DNA of 64,000 nucleotides, taken from the NCBI RefSeq assembly GCF_042683565.1, contig NZ_JBHUJW010000034.1:124001-188000 (forward strand), written 5' to 3'. This document shows, in pieces, positions 35,125 through 43,977 of this stretch; the first letter of the stretch is position 1, and every line of letters starts with the position of its first letter. Under the pieces are notes generated by a model. The model did not search any database and was not told where the DNA came from. It saw only the letters and a list, made by a program, of their open reading frames with translations. This stretch comes from Brevibacillus sp042683565. GTDB taxonomy: Bacteria > Bacillota > Bacilli > Brevibacillales > Brevibacillaceae. The translations under genes and the position numbers were made by a program.

Positions 35125-35619
35125 TTATGACATGGTTTTTCCGGAATACAAGTGAACAATCGCTACCACCATCAACATGCTGGCAGATCCGGAAAAATCT
35201 AGCAGCACATCTCCCACCATCCCCGTGCGATCCGGCGTAAACGTCTGATGCCACTCATCGAGAACCGCCGTCAGCAGGCTGAGGAAGGCGCTCCAGGGCA
35301 AGGCGGTCGCAGCGGGCAGGCGGTGGCGGAAAACGCGATACCAGACAGCGGCGAGCAGCGCGAAAACAGAAAAATGCGTGGCCTTGCGAAGCAAAAATTC
35401 GATGAACCCGGCTGTCCCTTTTTCCTCCACGCTGATCACCTTGCCGCCGTAGTTGATCGACCAGTCTGCCATGTGGTCTTTCCACTGGTTTTGCTCGACG
35501 ATCTCCCCGAGCGTCCCGCGAATGTCCTGCTTGTAGTATGGTGTTGCCGACGAAATGAACAGCCCCACGAGGATGGCCGCCAGCAGGATGTAGTCGGCGA
35601 TCTTGACGTAACGGTGCAA
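35125..35619 (-). CDS. VanZ-family membrane protein
   Basis: 164 residues with four membrane segments. The family signature is DEWHQTFTPDRTGMVGDVLLDFSGS near the C-terminus, shortened here. Also present is LRKATHFSVFALLAAVWYR. VanZ proteins are linked to low-level teicoplanin resistance, but most members have unknown roles in the cell envelope. The start ATG 35619 is 72 bases after the RND pump gene, with no terminator seen between them. Confidence 0.82.
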   Translation of the reverse strand: MHRYVKIADYILLAAILVGLFISSATPYYKQDIRGTLGEIVEQNQWKDHMADWSINYGGKVISVEEKGTAGFIEFLLRKATHFSVFALLAAVWYRVFRHRLPAATALPWSAFLSLLTAVLDEWHQTFTPDRTGMVGDVLLDFSGSASMLMVVAIVHLYSGKTMS

Positions 35620-35691
35620 ACGTAAAGTCCCTCCCCTGTCATTTCTCCCTTTCTCCTAATCATACATGAGAATGGGCGAAAATGCGCACTC

Positions 35692-38600
35692 CTACTGGTT
35701 GCTGTCGTTTGCGCGCTTCGACAGCGGGAGGAAATCGTCGCCGGACAGCTCCTTCGTCGCAGGAGCGGCACTGCCTTTGCGCTCGGCGTGCTGCTCACTT
35801 TTCCTTTTCTGCAACTGCCGCTTCCTCTCCCGGGCGTCTTGCTTGCGTACGCGCTCGTTTTCCCACCAGACGCGAATTTGCCGCATGACGGTAGGGAGGG
35901 TCAGCTCGGTCTGTGCTCGCTGCTTCCGCTCCGCTGCGCCATACATGGCCGGGATGAGCACGCCTGATGCAAATGCTGCGAGCACGGTCCCAAACAGCAG
36001 TGTGCAGGCAAAGGAGGCAAACGCGTCCGCTCCCGCCATCCATCCGCAGGCGAGCGGCACCGAAGCCAGCGCTGCGGAGGCAAAACCGTTCGTCTGGCTG
36101 GCCAGGCAGCGGGCAAAGCCGACGCGGACGCCTTCCCGGACGGAACGCTCCCTGCTGCCGGCACGATGCAGTTCATCGAGCATGGCGAGGGCCTGCTGCA
36201 GCAAGAGAGCGATGGCCCCTGCCATGCCAAAGACAGCCATTCCGTTCAGCGGCCTGTCCGTGACCAACAGCCCCAGCATGACTCCTCCCGCCAGGACAGG
36301 CAGGATGGCCAGCGCGAAAATCCCGTCACGCGCCCGCCGCTGCAGGAGAATGCTCGCCAGGACAACGGCGGCGGCCCAGCCGCCCACGGCGAACACGCGC
36401 CCGCTCCAGTCCGTCTTGTCCGCCTGCTCTTCCCGCAGCTTTTTCAGCTCATCCGCATTCAGAATCTGGTATCCTTCAGGGACGGTCATCGCCTTTTGCA
36501 TGCGGAGCGGCAGCGCATAGGAGAGCGTGTCGATCCTGCGGGCATCGCGCACCGCGCTGCTCACGGTAAACACGTACTGGCCATCCTCGCGCTGGTAGAC
36601 GAGCGGCTCCTGGCCGATCTGCCAATGCACGAGGTCGCCCAGATGGACTTTCCCCTGCGGAGTGCGGATCAAAATGTTTTTCACCTGCTCCGGATATTCC
36701 ATCCACTTGTCCGGGAAGCGCGCCTTGACCGCGACGCTCTCGTCGTTCCAGTAGACGCTCCCGGCGGTTTTCTCGCCCAGATAGTCTTCCAGCTGGTCCC
36801 TGATCTGGGCCTCGGTCACCTGGTAGCGCGCCAGCATGTCCGGCTTGGGGCGAATCTCGACGATGGTCTTGGCTGTGCCTGACCCGATGCGCTCATCCGT
36901 GATGATCTCCTGGCCGTTCTCGTCACGCGCCGTGTATTTCTGCAGCTGGGTCAGCACTTCCTGGGCAATCGCCTGTGCTGTCTGCCGGGATGGCCCCTTC
37001 ACGGTAAACTCGAGGCGGGTCTTCATGTCATCCGCCACGACAAAGGCAAACGGGTCCGTCCCCGGAATGTCCCGCAGCCGCTTGTCCAGCTCCTTTTCCA
37101 GATCGGTAAGCGTCATCGTCCAATCGTACTTGTCGGCGAACTGCAGATGTATCGTCAGCCGCTCCCGGGAGGCTGACGTGTACAGGTCGCGCACCTCCGC
37201 CAGTTGGCCCAGCCGCTCCTCCGCCATTTGCGCTGCCCGTATGGCGTCGTCTATGCTGCTGCCCTGAACCATCTCCAGATTCAGCGTTTTGTCGTGGACG
37301 GACAGCTTGCCAAACGGGTCTGTCATGACAAAGGAGTACAGCAGCACGACCAGGAGCAGGGACGCCGTGAGTGTAACGCCATAGGGCAAATACCCTTGCT
37401 CCACCAGACGCTCCCAACGCTTCGCCGCGTACGCTGCCGCCTTGCTCTCGCGGCGCAGGAGGACGCGCTCTCCGGACGCCGACGCCTCCAGCCATGTTCC
37501 CGTCAGCACCGGGGCGATGAAGCCGTAGACAAGCAGCAGTCCTGCAGCACCGAACAGCAGCGGCGGCCAGGCGTCGTACAGCACGATCCGGTCTTCTCCC
37601 TTGAGGAAATCGGTCGTCATCACGACGGCCCAGGCAGCCGCCAAGACAGCCAGCGTAAGCAGCAGCGGCTTCATCAGCTTCCATGCCTCCTGCAGGCACG
37701 AGCGGACACAGATCGTCTCCAGCCGCAGCAGGCGGTGGTAAAGTGCAGAGCCAGCGCCTGTAAAGAACAGGGACAGGACGATGACCGGACCGAGCGCCGG
37801 ATAGGTCAGGGGAAATCCTGAAAGCCACATGCCGCCCAGCACGATGCCGTCCGCCATGGCCACGGCGAGCAGCGACAGCAGCGACACAGCGATGCGCTTT
37901 TGCGCGAAATAAAGAAATACAGCGCATGCAGCTGCCGCCAGAGCCGCGAGCAAAGACAGTTGACCTATCGCCTCCGCGAAAGGCTGCGCGTTGTCCGCAA
38001 ACAGGTCGATCCTGTATTTGCCGCCTGCCGCTTCATTCAGCTCTGCGATCGCTGCGGCAGCCTGCTTTCTGACCGCAGGGACCTGACCGGCATCGGCCGC
38101 CACAAGCGTGATGCCAATGGCAGGCGAGCCGCGGTAGACGCTGACTTCGTCTCCCTTGGAGCCGCGCAGGTCGCGGATGTCGGCCAGCGTCTTGAGCGTG
38201 ACATATCCCCTGTCAGTGGCGATCAGCTGCTTGCCCAAGCCTTGTGGCCCTTCTGTCAGGCTCGTCCAGTAAAAGGTGGCCTGATCCTTGTTCTGTCCGA
38301 TGCTGCCCAGCTGTTCGCTGACCACGTCACCTGGCAGCTGCGCGAGAATGTCCCCCGGCGTCAGCCCGTATGCCAGCAGCATGGAAGGGCGGAAAATCAG
38401 GTCGACCTGTCTTTTCACCGAGCTGTCGTCGATTTCGACCCGCGCGACGCCAGGCAGGCTGATCAGCTTTTCATAAATCGTGTACCGGGCGGTGTCGGCC
38501 AGCGTCTGGACATCGCTGCCATGCAGCAAATATTGCCCGACCCGGTTATCGGCCAGATTGTCCTGGCTGATGCTCCATTCCTTGACCGGGAGCCGCTTCG

Positions 38601-38943
38601 CCACTTCGCCCAGCTTCTTTTCCAGCCGCTGCTTGTAATTGGCACCGATCCGCTCCGTGCTCTCCACGGTGACGGACGCTTCGCCTGTGCGAGACTCGGA
38701 AGTAATCGTGAGGGCATCCCCGATCGCACGGACGGATTCCTCCACGGGCCTGGTGACCGTCTCGTCGACCTTGCCGGCAGTCAGGCCAGGTGCCGCAAGA
38801 TGGATCGTGTAAACCGGTACCGGCCGATCCGGGAGGGGGACGACATCCATCCGCAAGACGGCTCCCAGCCCCAGCAGACAACAGACGAGCGCCAGCAGGC
38901 GAGCCAGGGCAGGAACGACAGAAACAAACGACCGATTACTCAT
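35692..38943 (-). CDS. RND-superfamily pump, divergent, lacking the proton-relay residues
   Basis: 1083 residues with twelve membrane segments and two large extracytoplasmic loops, the HAE/AcrB plan. N-terminal VYTIHLAAPGLTAGKVDETV and PGVARVEIDDSSVKRQVDL match porter-domain patterns. Where AcrB has LLVDDAIVVVENVER in membrane segment 4, this protein reads LFFTGAGSALYHRLLR, so both aspartates are absent. In segment 10 AAKNAIL becomes LLQQALA, so the lysine is absent too. The C-terminus is a long charged tail of 70 residues. The start overlaps the adaptor stop by eight bases, so the two form one complex. Confidence 0.85.
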   Translation of the reverse strand: MSNRSFVSVVPALARLLALVCCLLGLGAVLRMDVVPLPDRPVPVYTIHLAAPGLTAGKVDETVTRPVEESVRAIGDALTITSESRTGEASVTVESTERIGANYKQRLEKKLGEVAKRLPVKEWSISQDNLADNRVGQYLLHGSDVQTLADTARYTIYEKLISLPGVARVEIDDSSVKRQVDLIFRPSMLLAYGLTPGDILAQLPGDVVSEQLGSIGQNKDQATFYWTSLTEGPQGLGKQLIATDRGYVTLKTLADIRDLRGSKGDEVSVYRGSPAIGITLVAADAGQVPAVRKQAAAAIAELNEAAGGKYRIDLFADNAQPFAEAIGQLSLLAALAAAACAVFLYFAQKRIAVSLLSLLAVAMADGIVLGGMWLSGFPLTYPALGPVIVLSLFFTGAGSALYHRLLRLETICVRSCLQEAWKLMKPLLLTLAVLAAAWAVVMTTDFLKGEDRIVLYDAWPPLLFGAAGLLLVYGFIAPVLTGTWLEASASGERVLLRRESKAAAYAAKRWERLVEQGYLPYGVTLTASLLLVVLLYSFVMTDPFGKLSVHDKTLNLEMVQGSSIDDAIRAAQMAEERLGQLAEVRDLYTSASRERLTIHLQFADKYDWTMTLTDLEKELDKRLRDIPGTDPFAFVVADDMKTRLEFTVKGPSRQTAQAIAQEVLTQLQKYTARDENGQEIITDERIGSGTAKTIVEIRPKPDMLARYQVTEAQIRDQLEDYLGEKTAGSVYWNDESVAVKARFPDKWMEYPEQVKNILIRTPQGKVHLGDLVHWQIGQEPLVYQREDGQYVFTVSSAVRDARRIDTLSYALPLRMQKAMTVPEGYQILNADELKKLREEQADKTDWSGRVFAVGGWAAAVVLASILLQRRARDGIFALAILPVLAGGVMLGLLVTDRPLNGMAVFGMAGAIALLLQQALAMLDELHRAGSRERSVREGVRVGFARCLASQTNGFASAALASVPLACGWMAGADAFASFACTLLFGTVLAAFASGVLIPAMYGAAERKQRAQTELTLPTVMRQIRVWWENERVRKQDARERKRQLQKRKSEQHAERKGSAAPATKELSGDDFLPLSKRANDSNQ

Positions 38944-40174
38944 CCGCCACCTTCACCGCCTCGCCGTCTACCAGATAGGACAGGCCCGATCCGACGATCT
39001 GGTCGCCTGACGCAAGCCCCTCCAGCACTTCATAGAACGCCCCGTGAATCGCCCCCACTTTCACCGGAGTCTTTTCGACTGTATTTCCCACGATTTTGAG
39101 CACGTAGTATTCCTCTTCGGATACGCCCACGCTGCTGACGGGAACGAGCGCGGCCTTTTTCACCGCAAGCGGATAGAGGCACGTGACGGTCATTCCGCCC
39201 TTCCAGTTGACCGCAGTGCCCGGTACCGCCACCTCCACCGGATACGCCCCTGTTCCCGTATCCATGATCGGCGAGACGAACGTGACTTTTCCTTCCGCCT
39301 CGCTTCCGTCCGGCGCCTTCACCGTGACGGCCGTTCCCGGCTGCCAGCTGCCGATCTGCTCGCTCTCCACCTGCAGTTTGACCAGCCACTCCGAGGTGTC
39401 CACGAGCCGGATAACCTCGCTGCCAGGTCCTGTCTGCTCCGCCTCGGATTGGGGAATGGCGGCGACGATGCCGGAAAAGGGCGCCTTCAGCACGGCATCT
39501 GCCGCTTCCTGTCTGGCCCGGGTCAGCTGGACATTCGCCTGCTGCACCTCGGCATTTGCCTCCTCGACATCGAGCCGATCCGCCCCCTGCTGCAGCTTGC
39601 CGTACGCGATCTCCTCCTCCTGCAGGTCCAATCTGGCCTGCTTCTCCGCGAGCGCCAGCCTGTCCAGTTCATCCCGGGAGATCGCTCCGCCGGCGTAGAG
39701 GGTTTTGCCCCGGGCGTATTCCTGCTCCGCCTTGGCTGCCGACTGTCTCGCCTTTTCCACGCGCAGCTTCTGCGTCTGCAGCTCATGGGCTTCCGGTCCC
39801 TGGGCGACCTTGCTGCGCCTGATGTTCGCGCTCGCCACCTGCCCCAGCGCTGCCGTGACGCCTTGCTGCAGCGCCGACTCATCCAGCGTCGCCAGCGTTT
39901 GCCCTGCCTTGACGCTCGCGCCCTTCTGGACCAGGATGCGCGCGATCTTGCCGGATGTGCCAAAGGACAGGGCCATCTCCTGCCGCGGCGAGACGATACC
40001 GGATACTTCCATCGTCTGGGCATCCTGATTTTCTTCTACCGTATAAGCGTTGACCGTCTTGACTTTGATGACGGTCTCCTCATCGCTTTTCTTCAACCGG
40101 GCGATTTCACTGTCCAGCTTCTCGCAGCCGGTGAGAAGCAGGGCCACCATGGCGAGACTGATCCATTTTTTCAT
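38936..40174 (-). CDS. RND pump adaptor lipoprotein (membrane fusion protein)
   Basis: 412 residues. The signal peptide ends in lipobox LLLTGC. The lipoyl-like part (GKIARILVQKGASVKAGQTL) is followed by a long alpha-helical hairpin rich in Ala, Gln and Glu, a second lipoyl half (APFSGIVAAIPQSEAEQTG) and the beta-barrel domain. The ATG at 40174 follows AGGAGTGTATCGT. GTG 40183 would crowd the binding site. Gram-positive RND systems lack an outer-membrane channel, so it probably joins the pump to the outer leaflet or wall. Confidence 0.9.
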   Translation of the reverse strand: MKKWISLAMVALLLTGCEKLDSEIARLKKSDEETVIKVKTVNAYTVEENQDAQTMEVSGIVSPRQEMALSFGTSGKIARILVQKGASVKAGQTLATLDESALQQGVTAALGQVASANIRRSKVAQGPEAHELQTQKLRVEKARQSAAKAEQEYARGKTLYAGGAISRDELDRLALAEKQARLDLQEEEIAYGKLQQGADRLDVEEANAEVQQANVQLTRARQEAADAVLKAPFSGIVAAIPQSEAEQTGPGSEVIRLVDTSEWLVKLQVESEQIGSWQPGTAVTVKAPDGSEAEGKVTFVSPIMDTGTGAYPVEVAVPGTAVNWKGGMTVTCLYPLAVKKAALVPVSSVGVSEEEYYVLKIVGNTVEKTPVKVGAIHGAFYEVLEGLASGDQIVGSGLSYLVDGEAVKVADE

Positions 40175-40328
40175 ACGATACACTCCTGATACCCCGCGTA
40201 TTTCACTTTTTTTGCTAAAAACGATTCATAATTGACAAAATATATTTTACAGAAAAGGGGTACAGTTGTATCACTTTTCAGTCATTATTTATATTTTTTT
40301 ATTATCTCCCCCATGTTTCGTCACTTTT

Positions 40329-40356
40329 TTGTAACTCGCATCCTGTATGATATAGA
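40329..40356 (+). promoter_or_regulatory. candidate promoter of scoAB
   Basis: TTGTAA (40329-40334) stands 16 bases before TATAGA (40351-40356), about 90 bases before the scoA start. The rest of 40175-40446 is AT-rich and holds no gene. Confidence 0.45.
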
Positions 40357-40389
40357 AAAGTAATTTCTTTCAACTGTTGCGCTGCGGAA

Positions 40390-40403
40390 TGTTAGCGCTT
40401 TCC
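40390..40403 (+). promoter_or_regulatory. candidate cre site before scoAB
   Basis: TGTTAGCGCTTTCC matches the 14-base CcpA consensus at 12 positions, including the central CG core. It lies about 30 bases past the predicted transcription start, a roadblock position. Catabolite repression of ketone-body use would fit the function. Confidence 0.45.
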
Positions 40404-40446
40404 TGTAGCTTGTGAACGTCATTTTTTCACGGTAGGAGTGATCGAC

Positions 40447-41139
40447 ATGGCAAAAATTTTTACCTCTTACGCCGACATTGTGGCCGATATTCACGATGGG
40501 GCAACTTTGCTGGTGGGCGGATTCGGACTTGTGGGGATTCCTGAAAATCTGATCATCGCCTTGCGCGACAAAGGAGTAGGCAACCTCACCGTCGTCTCCA
40601 ACAACTGCGGCGTGGACGACTGGGGCCTTGGCCTGCTGCTCCGCGAAAAGCAGATCAAAAAGATGATTTCTTCTTACGTCGGTGAAAACAAGGAGTTTGA
40701 GCGCCAATTCCTGTCCGGCGAGCTGGAAGTCGAGCTGACCCCGCAAGGCACGCTGGCAGAACGCATTCGCGCTGGCGGTGCCGGCATCCCGGCCTTTTAC
40801 ACCCCTGCCGGCGTAGGCACGCCGATCGCAGAAGGCCGCGAGACTCGCGTTTTCAACGGCAAGGAATATTTGCTGGAGGAAGGCATCACGGGGGATTTCG
40901 CGCTGATCAAAGCGTGGAAGGCCGACAAAATGGGCAACCTCGTCTACCGCAAAACGGCCCGAAACTTCAACCCGATGATGGCTGCCGCCGGCAAAATCAC
41001 CATCGTCGAAGTGGAAGAAATCGTGGAAGTAGGCGAGCTGGACCCAGACCATATCCATACGCCGAGCGTTTACGTGCAACGCCTCATTCAGGCGCCGTCT
41101 TTTGAAAAACGGATCGAGCGCCGTACAGTCCGCTCCTGA
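40447..41139 (+). CDS. scoA: 3-oxoacid CoA-transferase subunit A
   Basis: 230 residues. Family motif GGFGLVGIPENLIIALRDKG, then SNNCGVDDWGLG and FYTPAGVGTPIAEG. With subunit B it moves CoA from succinyl-CoA to acetoacetate. The chosen ATG 40447 lies behind GGAGTGATCGAC. It is the first of two genes, with a cre-like site upstream. Confidence 0.93.
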   Translation: MAKIFTSYADIVADIHDGATLLVGGFGLVGIPENLIIALRDKGVGNLTVVSNNCGVDDWGLGLLLREKQIKKMISSYVGENKEFERQFLSGELEVELTPQGTLAERIRAGGAGIPAFYTPAGVGTPIAEGRETRVFNGKEYLLEEGITGDFALIKAWKADKMGNLVYRKTARNFNPMMAAAGKITIVEVEEIVEVGELDPDHIHTPSVYVQRLIQAPSFEKRIERRTVRS

Positions 41140-41180
41140 TCCTACGCTAATCGAATGCCATTCATAAGGAGGAAACAGAT

Positions 41181-41837
41181 ATGTCGCTGACGCGTGAACA
41201 AATCGCCACTCGTGCTGCCCAGGAAGTCGAGGACGGCTTTTACGTCAATCTGGGAATCGGGATGCCGACCCTGGTCGCCAACTACATCCCGGAAGGAAAA
41301 ACGGTCGTGCTGCAATCCGAAAACGGCCTGCTCGGAATCGGGCCGTACCCGACAGAGGATGAACTGGATGCCGATCTGATCAACGCCGGGAAGGAAACCG
41401 TCACGGCAATCCCGGGCGCTGCCTACTTCTCCAGCGCGGAATCTTTCGCCATGATTCGCGGCGGACACATCGACCTCGCCATCCTTGGCGCGATGGAAGT
41501 ATCTGCGCAGGGCGATCTGGCCAACTGGATGATCCCCGGCAAAATGGTCAAAGGGATGGGCGGCGCGATGGATCTGGTGCACGGCGCCAAGAAGATCGTC
41601 GTCATCATGGACCATGTGAACAAGCACGGCGAGACGAAAATTTTGAACGAGTGCTCGCTCCCGCTCACCGGCAAAAAAGTCGTGAACCGCATCATCACCG
41701 ACCGCGCAGTGCTCGATGTCACGCCGGAAGGACTCGTCCTCGTGGAAGTGGCGGAAGGCTATACGCCGGAGGACATCCAGGCGTGCACACAGCCCAAGCT
41801 GATCATCTCCCCCAATCTGAAAACGATTGAACTGTAA
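41181..41837 (+). CDS. scoB: 3-oxoacid CoA-transferase subunit B
   Basis: 218 residues. It carries the catalytic glutamate in SENGLLGIGPYP near residue 48, which forms the glutamyl-CoA intermediate. GIGMPTLVANYIPEG and GGHIDLAILGAMEVS are also family segments. The ATG at 41181 follows AGGAGGAAACAGAT, and the gene sits 41 bases after scoA. A terminator lies 28 bases past the stop. Confidence 0.95.
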   Translation: MSLTREQIATRAAQEVEDGFYVNLGIGMPTLVANYIPEGKTVVLQSENGLLGIGPYPTEDELDADLINAGKETVTAIPGAAYFSSAESFAMIRGGHIDLAILGAMEVSAQGDLANWMIPGKMVKGMGGAMDLVHGAKKIVVIMDHVNKHGETKILNECSLPLTGKKVVNRIITDRAVLDVTPEGLVLVEVAEGYTPEDIQACTQPKLIISPNLKTIEL

Positions 41838-41865
41838 GCTGCAAAGACTTACCCACAAGCGTCTG

Positions 41866-41899
41866 GACCTCATGCCGCAGCGTGAGGTCTCTTTTTTTT
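41866..41899 (+). terminator. intrinsic terminator after scoB
   Basis: GACCTCA (41866-41872) pairs with TGAGGTC (41883-41889), followed by C and eight T. Confidence 0.9.
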
Positions 41900-42004
41900 G
41901 CCCGGGCGCGGGTGCACGCCCTCGCCCGCAAAGTCGCTTCCCTGCCTGATCCGGTATATAATACGAAGACAACCAACATTCCAAGATTGGAGAGGCGATA
42001 CACG

Positions 42005-42712
42005 ATGAATGAAACAGTCGGTTGTCTCCTCCTTCATGGATTTGCCGGAGACATGAACGACATTCTCCCGCTCGCCAAACGCTTGCGCGAGGAGGGCTAT
42101 CAGGTCGAGTGCCCGACTCTGGAGGGGCATGGAACGACCCGCCGGGAAATGGCGAAAAGCACACGCCACGACTGGCTGCGCTCGGCCGAGGAAGGCTATA
42201 AACGGTTGCGGATGCGCGCCGATCGCATAGTGGTCATCGGCTTTTCCATGGGCGGTCTGCTCGCCTTTCACCTGGCGACGGCCTACCCGGTAGAATTGCT
42301 CTTTACCTTGAACACGCCCTACAAATACTGGGACGTAAAAGAAGCGATGAACTACTTGCGCGAAGATTTCTCCACCCACTCGCGGCGTTATATCAGAGGC
42401 CTCGGCAGAATCCCGCTCAGCAGCATGCTGCAGTTCCGGCGGCTGCTTGCCGAGACCAAGCCGCTGCTGCCCAAAATCACGACTCCCTACCGCCTCCTGC
42501 AGGCGCGCCGGGACGACACCGTGCACGCCGTCAGCGCGGAGCTGATCGCCTCCAGCGTGAGCGAAGCCGCCCAACCGCAAATCAGCTGGTACGAGCACTC
42601 CAATCACATGCTTCTGCACGGCCCGGACAAGGAGGAGGCCATCGCATACGTCCTGGCAAAAATCACAGAGCACTTTGCTTCTCACGGCGCTCATGCCCGA
42701 GTCCCCACCTGA
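42005..42712 (+). CDS. carboxylesterase-type alpha/beta hydrolase
   Basis: 235 residues. LLLHGFAGDMNDILPLA is the oxyanion motif, GFSMGGLLAFHLA the nucleophile elbow, ARRDDTVHA the acid, and HSNHMLLHG the histidine. It resembles the Est30-type carboxylesterases of thermophilic bacilli, which cleave short-chain esters. ATG 42005 is preceded by GAGAGGCGATACACG. Its last 50 bases overlap the end of the convergent MFS gene. Confidence 0.87.
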   Translation: MNETVGCLLLHGFAGDMNDILPLAKRLREEGYQVECPTLEGHGTTRREMAKSTRHDWLRSAEEGYKRLRMRADRIVVIGFSMGGLLAFHLATAYPVELLFTLNTPYKYWDVKEAMNYLREDFSTHSRRYIRGLGRIPLSSMLQFRRLLAETKPLLPKITTPYRLLQARRDDTVHAVSAELIASSVSEAAQPQISWYEHSNHMLLHGPDKEEAIAYVLAKITEHFASHGAHARVPT

Positions 42713-43862
42713 CCGCCAGCAGCAGCAGGACCGCCGCAATCCCGTAGCAGATCGCCTCTGCTCCCAGCCCAAAGGCAAGCAGCGGCCCCAGCGCAGCTCC
42801 TACATCCGTCACAACGGAGTACAACGTCATCAGGGCCGTGCTGTTTGCCTGCCGGCTCGCTTCATCAGCTGCCAGCGTATCGACCACCGTCGTTAAAATC
42901 GTCGCTGTCAGCTGGATGCCGAGCAGCACGCAAAGCCACAGCCAAAACGGGACAGGCGCGACCAGCGCGGCAAACAGGACCGCTGCGACCAAAAGCGCCC
43001 ACGCAAGCAGGCTCGTTCGCCCGTAGCGGTCCGCCAGCCTTCCGAACCACGGAGCTGCCCATGGCTCCCAGCCCCATCTCGCGCCCTGCACCATGCTCGC
43101 CACCACCGCCGCTCCGATCGTCATTCCTCCGACCAGCACGACTGGCTGCCGGATTTCCACCAGCCTGCTAAGCGACGAGGCAAACATCCCCTGGTACACC
43201 ATCGCGACAAAAAGCGCGGATGCCATCACAGCCCAGACGCTCCCCTGCTTCCAGAAACGCTCGTCGACTTTCGCGGTGTCCGTAGAGACGCGGCACTTCC
43301 GGAACGAAGGGGGGATGTACAGGAACACGAGGACCAGCGCAGGCAAGGAAAAGCAGCCCAGCACCATCGATGTGACGTCCAGGCCGTACCAGGAGGCGAG
43401 CAACGCACCCGCGATCATCCCCCCGAGAGAACCTAACCGGTACAAGCCGTTGTACAAACCCATCAGCTGCCCTCGGTTGTGCTCCTCGGATACGGATACG
43501 ATCAGCGAATAGGCCCCGAGCCGCAAAAACGTCCACGCGATCCCCCAGACACTCCGCAGGACGAGCCATACCCCAAAACCTTGCAGGCTGTACGACACAG
43601 TTGTGACAAAGGCAAGGACGACTGCGACGGTAAGTCCGCTCCGCCCCCCGGAGCGTTCGTACCATTTTCCTACCAGCGGCCCGAGCGGCAGCCGTACCAG
43701 CCGATTGACCGCGAGCAGGATGCCGACCTCCCACAACGACTGCAAACCCGCTTCCCGCCAATAGATGGGCAGGACGATGTACAGCATGGAGTCTCCCAGC
43801 AAGCAAAAAGCGGTCACCAGCGCCACGGCGATGACCTGTGTCTTCCCCTGTCTCTCTCTCAT
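42663..43862 (-). CDS. MFS transporter
   Basis: 399 residues, twelve hydrophobic segments with a charged central loop near 190-215. The first-half MFS motif reads LPLGPLVGKWYERSGGRSGL and the second-half one FGRLADRYGRTSLL. It has the size of a drug or metabolite exporter. ATG 43862 follows AAAGGAG. It is divergent from a LysR regulator, which is the likely controller. Convergent 3' overlap with the esterase gene. Confidence 0.85.
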   Translation of the reverse strand: MRERQGKTQVIAVALVTAFCLLGDSMLYIVLPIYWREAGLQSLWEVGILLAVNRLVRLPLGPLVGKWYERSGGRSGLTVAVVLAFVTTVSYSLQGFGVWLVLRSVWGIAWTFLRLGAYSLIVSVSEEHNRGQLMGLYNGLYRLGSLGGMIAGALLASWYGLDVTSMVLGCFSLPALVLVFLYIPPSFRKCRVSTDTAKVDERFWKQGSVWAVMASALFVAMVYQGMFASSLSRLVEIRQPVVLVGGMTIGAAVVASMVQGARWGWEPWAAPWFGRLADRYGRTSLLAWALLVAAVLFAALVAPVPFWLWLCVLLGIQLTATILTTVVDTLAADEASRQANSTALMTLYSVVTDVGAALGPLLAFGLGAEAICYGIAAVLLLLAVRWGLGHERREKQSAL

Positions 43863-43943
43863 TTTTTTCTCCTTTGCTTGGCGCGTCCTTATGTTATACA
43901 GTACAAAGGAGATTCCCCGTTTTCCAATACATCTTTCTGTCTG

Positions 43944-43966
43944 ATTCATAAGCAAACGTGATGAAT
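43944..43966. promoter_or_regulatory. LysR-type box between the MFS and LysR genes
   Basis: ATTCAT (43944-43949), 11 bases, ATGAAT (43961-43966) is a perfect dyad with the T-N11-A core expected of LysR-type sites. It ends 11 bases before the regulator's start codon, suggesting autoregulation and control of the divergent transporter. Confidence 0.5.
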
Positions 43967-43977
43967 GGAGAATGACC

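Noticed and set aside
37900..39099. A 399-codon plus-strand frame opposite the RND pump
   Set aside because: Rich in Arg and Gln, no domain; shadow of the pump coding strand.
40200..40330. AT-rich stretch with several promoter-like hexamers on the minus strand before the RND adaptor
   Set aside because: Too many equally weak candidates to name one promoter.
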